Source: Clostridia bacterium | GTDB taxonomy: Bacteria > Bacillota > Clostridia > Oscillospirales > CAG-272 | Direction of reading: 5' to 3' | DNA length: 63,530 nt | Assembly: GCA_017411745.1 (NCBI GenBank) | Contig: JAFQPM010000017.1 | Span: 1 to 63,530 of the forward strand | Shown: one piece after another, positions 54,543 through 61,780 of the stretch | Numbering within the stretch: position 1 is the first letter of the stretch | How the letters are laid out: each line of letters begins with the position of its first letter | Program-made: the position numbers and the translations under genes | The notes under the pieces: model-generated | What the model saw: only the letters and a program-made list of their open reading frames with translations | The model's database searches: none | Told to the model about the DNA's origin: nothing

Positions 54543-55640
54543 ATGGATAATTCTACTGCAAAGATTAAAAAAGAAACCAAAAACAAGATCAGAGCTGAAT
54601 TTGAACGTACTCCTCTTAAGGAAAGACTGAAGGCGAAGTTCCTTAATATGTACTTCATCCAGACAGTCGTGATCAAATTGTTCAGATTTATCTTCCTTCT
54701 CGGTATAGCTTATATCGTTCTTTATCCCTTCTTTACGAAGATCACGGGTTCGTTTATGGCGCCTGAGGACTTCGTTGATACGACGGTTCGTCTTATCCCT
54801 AAAAACTGGACACTTGATATGTACAAGTCGGTTTGGGTAGATCTTAACTATATGAAGGCGTTCTCCAACACGCTGCTCTATTCGCTCTTGCTTGCACTCC
54901 TTCAGACCTTTACTTGCTGCTTGATCTCTTACGGTCTTGCAAAGTACAAGTTCAAAGGAAACGGTTTTATCTTCCTGCTCGTAGTTCTTACGATGCTTAT
55001 TCCTCACAGAACGCTGCAGGCTTCTATGTCGCTTAAGTTTACTTATTTTGATATCGGCGGCATTCTTTCCTTCCTCAGCGGAGGAGCATCGGTCGGCATA
55101 GAAGCGATCGATAACGTGTTGGCGTCTATCAAAATTTTGAATCTGCCCGAGGGCTTGAATCTCAACAACACGATCGTTCCTCTTGTGATCCTTTCGGTAA
55201 CAGGTCTGGCGTTTAAGAACGGTTTGTATATATTCATGCTCAGACAGTTCTTCCGCGGTATCCCCGACTCCCTTGAGGAGTCCGCGTATATCGACGGATC
55301 GAACGACTTCAGAACCTTTATTCAGATCATTCTTCCGATCTCCATTCCTATGATGATCACTGTGTTCCTCTTTGCTTTCTGTTGGCAGTGGACGGATAAC
55401 TTCTATACGGGTCTGTTCTTCATCAACTCCAACAAGGCCCCGCTTATGCTTGCACAGCTGACGGAAACTGCGGTCTCAAGATCGTCTTTGGAGTTTAATT
55501 ACGCAGGACAGAACCTCTATGAGTCGGCGTTCCTTAATACTTGCGGTATTATGATCATTCTTCCGCTTGTTATTATGTACGTCTTCTTGCAGAGATATCT
55601 CGTTGAAGGTATTGAACGTTCCGGTTTGACGGCGGAATAA
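54543..55640 (+). CDS. ABC transporter permease, sugar type (second pair, MalG-like)
   Basis: A 365-residue permease, longer than the usual 275-300. About 50 extra residues lie in an external loop around 165-215 (GGILSFLSGGASVGIEAIDN). The EAA motif EESAYIDGSNDFRTFIQIIL is intact. The first 45 residues are highly charged and cytosolic. It is the last gene of the operon, 16 bases after its partner, and a terminator follows 13 bases later. Confidence 0.92.
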   Translation: MDNSTAKIKKETKNKIRAEFERTPLKERLKAKFLNMYFIQTVVIKLFRFIFLLGIAYIVLYPFFTKITGSFMAPEDFVDTTVRLIPKNWTLDMYKSVWVDLNYMKAFSNTLLYSLLLALLQTFTCCLISYGLAKYKFKGNGFIFLLVVLTMLIPHRTLQASMSLKFTYFDIGGILSFLSGGASVGIEAIDNVLASIKILNLPEGLNLNNTIVPLVILSVTGLAFKNGLYIFMLRQFFRGIPDSLEESAYIDGSNDFRTFIQIILPISIPMMITVFLFAFCWQWTDNFYTGLFFINSNKAPLMLAQLTETAVSRSSLEFNYAGQNLYESAFLNTCGIMIILPLVIMYVFLQRYLVEGIERSGLTAE

Positions 55641-55653
55641 TTAAAAAGCTTTG

Positions 55654-55679
55654 GGCGGTCGCTTTTGCGACCGCCTTTT
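55654..55679 (+). terminator. terminator of the 15-kb transport operon
   Basis: GGCGGTCGC (55654-55662) pairs with GCGACCGCC (55667-55675) around TTTT, followed by TTTT. Confidence 0.85.
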
Positions 55680-55687
55680 GCTGCAAT

Positions 55688-55726
55688 AAAAAATCTCCCA
55701 CGAGGGTGTCCTCGCGGGAGATTTTT
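55688..55726. terminator. second terminator, suited to both strands
   Basis: AAAATCTCCC and CGAGG pair with CCTCG and GGGAGATTTTT with one bulged base. A-rich and T-rich flanks let it serve the minus-strand gene that ends at 55763 as well as back up the operon terminator. Confidence 0.8.
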
Positions 55727-55762
55727 GCGATGCCGTGGCATCAGTTAAAGGAGATATTTGAT

Positions 55763-56464
55763 TTATTTTTTCTCTTTATATATCGAGATCTGTCTGTTTA
55801 TCGCCTCGGCAAGCTCATCCGAGGTTATCGCGTCCGCGATGGGAAGGAGCAGTTCGCTTTCGCCGTAGACTATGCGGAGGCAACAAGGCTTGGTGATAAA
55901 CGTGTTTTTGTTGAATATCATTCTTTTGCTATCGCGCTCGACTGTGACCGAGCTTATTGAGTCGTACGCTATTTCATATTTGTTGCTTACGACCTCTTCG
56001 GATATTAAGGATATTTGGCGATGGACGATATAGAGCCTGTCGGAAAGTATCCTTATTTTCGCTCTTGAAAATTCTGATGAACGAATACTGCCGTCCTTGC
56101 GTTTTTTGAGCATAACGCCGTCGTGGAGTAAATATCCTTCGGCGGTGTACTCCTTTAAGTGCTTTAGAAGCTTAAGCTGATAATGACGGTCGCTGTCTAT
56201 GTCTATTTTCAGGTCTGCCATTTTATTTTGGATGTAATTATCCATATCCTGATCCGAGACCTTGCCCGACGCGCCTACGAGAAAGAGGATCAAGCCCGTG
56301 GGCGTGCCGATGATCGCGAATATGTACGAGATCATGCCCCACCCGAGCCATAGAGATATGAGACTTACTATCAGAAGTCCCCCGCCGACATATTGAAGGG
56401 TGTCGCTTTTCTTGAAGTAATTTACACTGCTTTTTTCTTGCATTAAGTTCTTTTTTTCGCTCAT
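55763..56464 (-). CDS. membrane protein with PH-like C-terminal domain
   Basis: A 233-residue protein I cannot assign to a named family. Two hydrophobic helices at about 25-42 and 44-64 form a membrane hairpin near the N-terminus. The soluble remainder, with strands such as KIRILSDRLYIVHRQI and SISSVTVERDSKRMIF, reads like a bacterial PH domain of the kind found in small membrane proteins. The ATG follows CGGAGGAAAAA. It has its own promoter and no functional neighbour. Confidence 0.72.
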   Translation of the reverse strand: MSEKKNLMQEKSSVNYFKKSDTLQYVGGGLLIVSLISLWLGWGMISYIFAIIGTPTGLILFLVGASGKVSDQDMDNYIQNKMADLKIDIDSDRHYQLKLLKHLKEYTAEGYLLHDGVMLKKRKDGSIRSSEFSRAKIRILSDRLYIVHRQISLISEEVVSNKYEIAYDSISSVTVERDSKRMIFNKNTFITKPCCLRIVYGESELLLPIADAITSDELAEAINRQISIYKEKK

Positions 56465-56494
56465 TTTTTCCTCCGTGAAGCTTTCTATATATAA

Positions 56495-56523
56495 ATTATA
56501 TAGGATGTGAAATGGCGAGTCAA
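56495..56523 (-). promoter_or_regulatory. promoter of the PH-like membrane protein gene
   Basis: On the minus strand, TTGACT (56518-56523), a 17-base spacer and TATAAT (56495-56500), 31 bases before the start codon. The rest of the gap up to 56700 is AT-rich with no feature I can support. Confidence 0.7.
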
Positions 56524-56701
56524 TAGACCGTTGGTTGAATTGACTGTCGCATTGGTTGAGCTGTGTGATGTTATGGTATTCTCACGCTCTCTCATTTATA
56601 TAGTGTATTTTTTTGCGAAAAGGTTTGGTGTTTTTTGAAAAAAGTTGAAATTTTTTTGGTGATTGTGGGAATTTGCTTTGTTGAGGCGTTTTTGAGCGCA
56701 A

Positions 56702-56745
56702 AAAAACGGAGAAGGCAGTAATTTAGCGCCGTTCTCCGTTGTTTT
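56702..56745. terminator. terminator after sigE
   Basis: ACGGAGAA (56706-56713) and TTCTCCGT (56732-56739) pair, with an inner GGC/GCC helix; the run of A on the left gives a T-tract on the minus strand, and the T-run on the right would allow plus-strand use too. Confidence 0.75.
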
Positions 56746-56754
56746 TTTGATATT

Positions 56755-57480
56755 TTAAAGCTTGCCGACGAGGTCGTCGTGTAGGCGCGCGATTATGCGC
56801 TTTTCAAGTCGCGAGATGTAGGATTGCGAGATTCCGAGGTAGTCAGCCACATCCTTTTGGGTCATTTCGGGGTATCCGTCGAGTCCGTAGCGGAGGACTA
56901 TTATCTGTCGGTCGCGCGGCTCGAGGGAATTTACTGCCTGACGTATGGTTTCGATCTCCTCGCGGTGCATTATTTCCTCGGCGGCTGACTCCTCCTCGCT
57001 CCCAAGTACGTCGGACAGCAAAAGCTCGTTGCCGTCCCAATCGACGTTGAGTGGCTCGTCGATCGATACCTCTCCCATTCGTCCCGAGTTTTTGCGAATA
57101 TACATTAATATCTCGTTCTCGATACAGCGCGATGCGTAGGTTGCGAGCTTGATGTTTTTGTCGGCACAAAAGGTATTGACCGCTTTTATCAGTCCTCCCG
57201 TGCCGATCGAGATGAGGTCCTCGATGTTTATTCCCGTGTTTTCGAAGCGCTTGGCTATGTAGACTACGAGGCGCAGATTGTGCTCTATGAGCGTGAGTCG
57301 TGCGTCCTCGTCGTCAGGTAGGCGGCTTATCATCTCGCTCTCCTCCTCTCTTGTAAGCGGGGCGGGGAGCAGGTCGGGGCCGTTTATGTAATAAATTCCG
57401 CGTTTTTTTGTGAGTCGGGCGATAAGGGTAAGCAATCTGCGTCGAATTCTCATAAAAATGATCTTGATCTTGGTGGACAT
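56755..57480 (-). CDS. sigE: RNA polymerase sporulation sigma factor SigE
   Basis: Sigma-E directs early mother-cell gene expression in sporulation. The 241 residues match the family: the pro-sequence (about 1-29, basic and amphipathic, ending before YYINGP) is removed by SpoIIGA at septation. Region 2 carries [20 protein letters not shown] and [20 protein letters not shown]; region 4 ends [20 protein letters not shown]. The start is the ATG after AAAGGAGACCGT; the GTG 18 bases upstream would lie in the ribosome binding site. It is 29 bases behind spoIIGA, as in Bacillus. Confidence 0.96.
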   Translation of the reverse strand: MSTKIKIIFMRIRRRLLTLIARLTKKRGIYYINGPDLLPAPLTREEESEMISRLPDDEDARLTLIEHNLRLVVYIAKRFENTGINIEDLISIGTGGLIKAVNTFCADKNIKLATYASRCIENEILMYIRKNSGRMGEVSIDEPLNVDWDGNELLLSDVLGSEEESAAEEIMHREEIETIRQAVNSLEPRDRQIIVLRYGLDGYPEMTQKDVADYLGISQSYISRLEKRIIARLHDDLVGKL

Positions 57481-57509
57481 ACGGTCTCCTTTCTTCACGG
57501 TGCCGCCGG

Positions 57510-58385
57510 TTATGGCTTTAATATTTCGGAGGGGATTATCGCGCCGCAGCCTGCGGCGCTGTTTTGTATATCGGAGGGGGCGATGAGGGCGTCAAGCTCG
57601 ATCGAGAGCTGCTCGTTTTTATTTGTCGTTATCTCGGCGGTCAGCTTGTCGGCAAAGGCGGCGACTAGCATTCCTCTGCCGCTTGCCGTATTGATCGGGA
57701 TCAGGCGTAGCCCTCTGATTTTTAGCGTGGTTGGCTCTATTCCTCTCGCAAAATCGTCGAATTGCTTGAGGTCGGTAATTTTGCCAAGCTCTGCGCGGTC
57801 GATAAGTATGACCGCCTTGCCCGAGAGCGCGTCCTTGACGAGATTTCCGCTATCTGCGAGAGCGTGGAGCGTGAGAGCTTTGCCTGCTACCGTGACGGTC
57901 AACAAGCATTCCTTTACCGCCGAGCGTCTTGATATCAGCTCGCCGCTTCCGAGGGAGATCAGTCCAGCGATCGCGGCAAGTGCTGCAAAAAGATAGGTCG
58001 AGATGCCGTCTGCTTCTATGTCGCCAAGCGGTAGGTCAAGGCGATTGAGGAGGTTGAATATTGCCGTCATACACCCACCCGTCATCATTGAGATACCGAT
58101 GAAAAGAAAAAGGCAGAGCAGGGTGGATGAGAATTTTCTGCCCTTATCCGAAAAGACGATGGCGCACATGATAAGGCTGATGCCGATGTCGATCAGCAGG
58201 GAGATCGGTGCAGATGTGGTCAGAAATAGCGATGCTACCGAGTATATGCCGCCGATACTTGCCGAGATCAGCATACGCCCGAGCCGCATTTTGCGACGCA
58301 GTATCCGCACACAGATATACAGGCAGAGATAGTCCATACTGAAATTGATGAGAAAGAGCAGATCGGCGTAGACTTCCTGTTGCAT
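57510..58385 (-). CDS. spoIIGA: Sigma-E processing peptidase SpoIIGA
   Basis: A membrane-embedded aspartic-type protease that converts pro-SigE to its active form when triggered by SpoIIR from the forespore. The first 155 residues contain about five hydrophobic helices; the cytosolic half carries ALADSGNLV with the catalytic Asp178, followed by the strand segment [20 protein letters not shown]. The 291 residues are close to the Bacillus length. The ATG is preceded by AAAGGAAAAGTAAGCT. The intact pair with sigE implies a spore-forming ancestor or species. Confidence 0.93.
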   Translation of the reverse strand: MQQEVYADLLFLINFSMDYLCLYICVRILRRKMRLGRMLISASIGGIYSVASLFLTTSAPISLLIDIGISLIMCAIVFSDKGRKFSSTLLCLFLFIGISMMTGGCMTAIFNLLNRLDLPLGDIEADGISTYLFAALAAIAGLISLGSGELISRRSAVKECLLTVTVAGKALTLHALADSGNLVKDALSGKAVILIDRAELGKITDLKQFDDFARGIEPTTLKIRGLRLIPINTASGRGMLVAAFADKLTAEITTNKNEQLSIELDALIAPSDIQNSAAGCGAIIPSEILKP

Positions 58386-58419
58386 AGCTTACTTTTCCTT
58401 TACGTTGTTATCTTTTTAT

Positions 58420-58451
58420 ATTATACGGTGTCGGGGTTGAAAATAGTGTCG
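58420..58451 (-). promoter_or_regulatory. candidate Spo0A-controlled spoIIG promoter
   Basis: On the minus strand a TATAAT (58420-58425) lies 35 bases before spoIIGA, without a proper -35 at 17 bases. Two TGTCG cores on the plus strand (58429-58433 and 58447-58451) lie where Spo0A boxes (consensus TGTCGAA) activate the Bacillus spoIIG promoter. The matches are partial. Confidence 0.35.
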
Positions 58452-58493
58452 TTTTGCGGCGGCTTGAAAATTTATTTTTGCGGAAAAGAAAAA

Positions 58494-58518
58494 AGGGCGC
58501 TCCGAAACGGAGCACCCT
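58494..58518 (-). terminator. terminator after the truncated gene at 58534
   Basis: AGGG-C-GCTCCG and CGGAGC-A-CCCT pair around AAA; on the minus strand a run of T follows. It lies 15 bases beyond the stop of the remnant gene. Confidence 0.75.
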
Positions 58519-58533
58519 ATGTATCTTATAAAA

Positions 58534-59025
58534 TTATTTTGTCCAAGCGGAAGTGTTGTAGACCGTGAGCGAGGTGACGGCGGAGGTGTTGATCGCGAAG
58601 GTCACCTTGGCGTCCTCGGTTGGTATTTCGCCGCTTATACGGGCGTTATATGTGTAGCTGAAGGTTTTCATATCCGCGTCATTTCCTACGTTTATCGTAA
58701 GGACGGGTTTTTCATTGACTATCTCAACACGGAGGTAGAGCAACGTGTTTTTGCCGTTGAACGCTGTATTGGGGTAATTTAATCCGAGATTACGCGCCGT
58801 TTCGGTTATAGTGCCGTCGCTTGTCATCTGTACGGTGCGGAATTCGCCTCCGCGAAGTAAAAATCCGTAGCTGCCGATAAGGACGTATATACCGCCTGCG
58901 GAATCTTGAGCCATATCGGATTTCATTCGTATACAGACTGTCTTTCCGTAACCGACCGCTACGCTGCCTGTAGCCTGCGGAGCTTGTGCGTTTACGTTTA
59001 CGGTGCCGTTATTATCGAACGGCAT
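58534..59025 (-). pseudogene. 3' remnant of a larger secreted or surface protein gene
   Basis: An open frame of about 165-200 codons reading toward lower coordinates, ending in SAVTSLTVYNTSAWTK and a proper terminator. The first ATG (MPFDNNGTVNVNAQAP) has no ribosome binding site, and the frame stays open upstream to a stop near 59153 with no start, through what looks like a linker (FDKTPPNSAALLDNY). The content suggests a beta-sandwich C-terminal domain rich in Thr, Val and Asn. I read it as the tail of a gene that lost its 5' part, possibly to the insertion or rearrangement that brought in the promoter at 59125. A short intact gene from ATG 59025 or TTG 59040 cannot be excluded. Confidence 0.5.
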
Positions 59026-59124
59026 ATAGTTGTCAAGCAAGGCGGCGCTATTGGGCGGAGTTTTATCGAAGTAGTCTGAAATTGCAAAAATATGGACAAA
59101 TATTGCTGTTTTTGAGCGAAATTC

Positions 59125-59152
59125 TTGACAGACGACGTATTTATGTTAAAAT
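59125..59152 (+). promoter_or_regulatory. promoter of the Gfo/Idh gene
   Basis: TTGACA (59125-59130), a 16-base spacer and TAAAAT (59147-59152), leaving a leader of about 160 bases that contains three stems. Confidence 0.65.
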
Positions 59153-59196
59153 GAAATGTAAGGATATAGAAAACTTTTCTATGTGGAAAGGAAAGC

Positions 59197-59244
59197 CGCG
59201 TGAAAGTTGCTTTTATTTAAACATAAAGTGAACTGTTTCACGCG
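59197..59244 (+). other. 9-bp inverted repeat in the Gfo/Idh leader
   Basis: CGCGTGAAA (59197-59205) pairs perfectly with TTTCACGCG (59236-59244); a smaller GTGAA/TTCAC stem lies within it as an alternative. No T-run follows. It lies just upstream of the two-hairpin element. Confidence 0.55.
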
Positions 59245-59249
59245 AGAAA

Positions 59250-59317
59250 TTTGCCTTTGCGGCAAAATTCATCGATTACTATTTATGCCGCCGCAAGCGG
59301 CGGAATGGAGATTAAAT
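59250..59317 (+). promoter_or_regulatory. two-hairpin leader in front of the Gfo/Idh gene (copy 2)
   Basis: TTTGCC (59250-59255) pairs with GGCAAA (59261-59266); GCCGC (59287-59291) pairs with GCGGC (59297-59301); then GGAATGGAGATT and ATG with 16 bases between stem and start. The loops differ from the groEL copy (TTTGC and CGCAA against TTTGAT and TTTTG), and the first stem differs while keeping its pairing. Confidence 0.6.
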
Positions 59318-60364
59318 ATGAAGAAAAATCTTGTTGTTGTCGGTTACGGCGGAATGGGCGGCTGGCATACCCAGCACGCGCTTAAAAGTGACGTTGTCTC
59401 CCTTGCGGGAATTTACGATATTGACCCTAAAAAGAGCGCTCTTGCGCGCGAGCGCGGTATTTTCGCGTACGATTCGCTTGAGGACGTTCTGAACGACGAA
59501 AAGGTAGATCTTATTACGGTCGCGATCCCAAACGACTCGCACATTGACGTCGTAGTCAAGGCGCTGAAGGCAGGGAAGAACGTCATTTGCGAAAAGCCCG
59601 TTGCGATGAACTCTTTTGAGCTTGACCAGATGATCAAGGCGGCAGAGGAGAGTGGAAGAGTCTTTTCCGTGCACCAGAACAGACGCTTTGACGTCGATTT
59701 CCTTGCTATGAAGCAGATCAAGGAGTCGGGCGAGCTTGGTAGCATTATTAACATTGAATCGCGTATTCACGGTAGCCGCGGTATCCCGAGCGACTGGCGC
59801 GGCGAGAAGGAGCACGGCGGCGGAATGCTTCTTGACTGGGGCGTTCATCTTATCGATCAGCTTCTTCAGATATTTGATGAAAAGATAGAGAAAATTTACT
59901 GCACCTTCGACCACATCACCAACCAGGAGGTCGACGACGGCTTCAAGCTGACCATTTATTTTGAGGGCGGTAAGAGTGCTTACGTTGAGGTCGGCACCTA
60001 CAACTTTATTTCGATGCCCCGCTTCTATATGCGCGCCGAAAAGGGCTCGGCGATCATCACCGACTGGAGAGAGAAGTGTAAGGTGGCAAAATGTACCCAC
60101 TGGCACGAAAGTGAGGTCATTCCCGTGCAGACTGCGGCAGGTCTTACCAAGACTATGGCTCCTCGCGACAGCGTGACAATGGACGAATACGAGCTTGAAC
60201 GCCCCGCAAGCGACGTTCACGATTATTACCGCAATTTCTGTCTTGCAATCGACGGCAAGGCAACTCAGCTTGTCACACACCCCCAGATGCGCCGCGTTAT
60301 GCGCGTTATGGAGGCTTGCTTTGAGTCCGATAGACTCGGTCAGGCTATAAAATTTGATGATTGA
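59318..60364 (+). CDS. Gfo/Idh/MocA family oxidoreductase
   Basis: A 348-residue NAD(P)-dependent sugar-type dehydrogenase. The Rossmann motif is VVVGYGGMGGWHT (residues 6-18), and the family signature EKPVAMN begins at residue 92 with the catalytic lysine. The C-terminal alpha/beta domain has GGGMLLDWGVHLIDQLLQIF with the conserved Asp and His. The substrate cannot be assigned; the neighbours nagA and a ROK-like protein point to an amino sugar or related compound. The start at MKKNLVV follows GGAATGGAG; an in-frame ATG 111 bases upstream runs through the leader hairpins. Confidence 0.92.
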   Translation: MKKNLVVVGYGGMGGWHTQHALKSDVVSLAGIYDIDPKKSALARERGIFAYDSLEDVLNDEKVDLITVAIPNDSHIDVVVKALKAGKNVICEKPVAMNSFELDQMIKAAEESGRVFSVHQNRRFDVDFLAMKQIKESGELGSIINIESRIHGSRGIPSDWRGEKEHGGGMLLDWGVHLIDQLLQIFDEKIEKIYCTFDHITNQEVDDGFKLTIYFEGGKSAYVEVGTYNFISMPRFYMRAEKGSAIITDWREKCKVAKCTHWHESEVIPVQTAAGLTKTMAPRDSVTMDEYELERPASDVHDYYRNFCLAIDGKATQLVTHPQMRRVMRVMEACFESDRLGQAIKFDD

Positions 60365-60371
60365 CAAACGT

Positions 60372-60407
60372 AGAGAGAGGATTTTTTCGAAGTCCTCTCT
60401 CTGTTTT
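60372..60407 (+). terminator. terminator after the Gfo/Idh gene
   Basis: AGAGAGAGGA (60372-60381) pairs with TCCTCTCTCT (60393-60402), followed by GTTTTG. The T-run is short. Confidence 0.65.
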
Positions 60408-60459
60408 GAATTTGATGAAAAATGTGCTAAAATAAAGGAAAATCGGAGCCTTGTTTTGC

Positions 60460-60488
60460 TTGACAAAGCTTTGTTTATGTGATAAAAT
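60460..60488 (+). promoter_or_regulatory. promoter of the nagA-ROK pair
   Basis: TTGACA (60460-60465), a 17-base spacer and TAAAAT (60483-60488), leaving a leader of about 135 bases before nagA with no strong hairpin. Confidence 0.7.
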
Positions 60489-60628
60489 TATCTTGAATAC
60501 GGATCAATTATACGATGCGTGAAAACGCTTTAAAAATCGGTCAAATTTTCCGAAAAACGCGGGTCACGCTCGGCATTCCTATAAAAACCGTAGCATAAAA
60601 ACTGAATTGAAAGGAATGGTATTAAATT

Positions 60629-61780
60629 ATGGCATTGACGTATATCATCAATGGAAAGATCGTTCTTCCCGACGCGATCGTTTCGGGTAAGGCGCTCGCT
60701 TTTTGCGAGGAGAGTGGCAAGATCGCAGGACTTTGCGACTCCGTACCCGCCGATGCAAAGGTGATCGACGCTGAGGGTCATTACGTTGCGCCCGGTCTGG
60801 TTGACATACATATTCACGGATATCTCGGACAGGACGTTTGCGACGCAGATCCCGAGGGGCTTAAGACTATCGCGTGCGGTATCGCAAAGAATGGAGTTAC
60901 TTCCTTCTTGCCGACCACTATGACCGTGGCAAAGGACGACATAATCGCAACTCTTGACGCGGTTCGCTCGGCCAAGGCAGAGAGCAAGAGCTGGGACGGC
61001 GCGGAAATTCTCGGAGTTCACGCTGAGGGACCGTTTATCAATCCCTCCAAGAAGGGTGCTCAGGCAGAGGAAAATATCCTTGCCCCCGATGCTGATTTCG
61101 TGCTTGAAAACGCTGATATAATCACCTCACTGACGATAGCGCCCGAGATGGACAAGGACCACGCGTGCATCAAGAAGCTTGCCGCAGAGTCTAACGTTCT
61201 TATTTCGATGGGTCATACAGACGCGAAGTTTGACGAGGCGATGAGCGCTATAAAGGACGGCGCGGCTCACGCAACTCATCTTTTCAACGCGATGTCGGCT
61301 CTCGCACACCGCAATCCCGGTGTCGTTGGCGCGGCTTTGGCATCTGACAAGGTCTCTGTTGAGGTCATTGCAGATACCTTCCACATCAATCCCGGACTTT
61401 ACACCATCGTTGCAAAGCTCAAGGGCAGAAAGATGGTGCTTATAACCGACTGCGTACGTGCAGGCGGTATGCCCGACGGCGAATACGAGCTTGGGGGTCA
61501 GCCGATCTTCCTTAAGGGAATCGAGTGCCGTCTTGCCGACGGAACTATTGCGGGCAGCGTGCTCCGTCTTAACGACGCGGTGAAGAACGTGCTCGCGCAT
61601 ACCGATCTCGCTATAAACGAGGCTTTCAATATGGCGTCGCTCAATCCCGCGACTGCTATTCACGTCTCTGACCGCAAGGGCTCGCTTGAGGCAGGTAAGG
61701 ACGCAGATATTATTATCACAGATGAAAATATTCAGATCATAAGAACCATCAAGGGAGGAAAAACTGTTTATGTTGCTTAA
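60629..61780 (+). CDS. nagA: N-acetylglucosamine-6-phosphate deacetylase
   Basis: Removes the acetyl group from GlcNAc-6-phosphate in amino sugar and cell wall recycling. The 383 residues belong to the amidohydrolase superfamily: VDIHIHG with His61 and His63, GVHAEGPFINPSKKGAQ with the metal-binding Glu, SMGHTDAKFDEA, HLFNAMSAL, and the catalytic Asp in VLITDCVRAGGMPDG. The start follows GAAAGGAATGGTATTAA. The next gene overlaps its 3' end by 11 bases. No nagB deaminase gene is present nearby. Confidence 0.94.
   Translation: MALTYIINGKIVLPDAIVSGKALAFCEESGKIAGLCDSVPADAKVIDAEGHYVAPGLVDIHIHGYLGQDVCDADPEGLKTIACGIAKNGVTSFLPTTMTVAKDDIIATLDAVRSAKAESKSWDGAEILGVHAEGPFINPSKKGAQAEENILAPDADFVLENADIITSLTIAPEMDKDHACIKKLAAESNVLISMGHTDAKFDEAMSAIKDGAAHATHLFNAMSALAHRNPGVVGAALASDKVSVEVIADTFHINPGLYTIVAKLKGRKMVLITDCVRAGGMPDGEYELGGQPIFLKGIECRLADGTIAGSVLRLNDAVKNVLAHTDLAINEAFNMASLNPATAIHVSDRKGSLEAGKDADIIITDENIQIIRTIKGGKTVYVA

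Noticed and set aside
50612..54676. 1354-codon open frame on the minus strand
   Set aside because: It is antisense to the 1885-residue protein and a permease gene, has no ribosome binding site and a composition typical of reversed coding sequence. The biased codon use of the sense genes avoids codons that read as stops in reverse.
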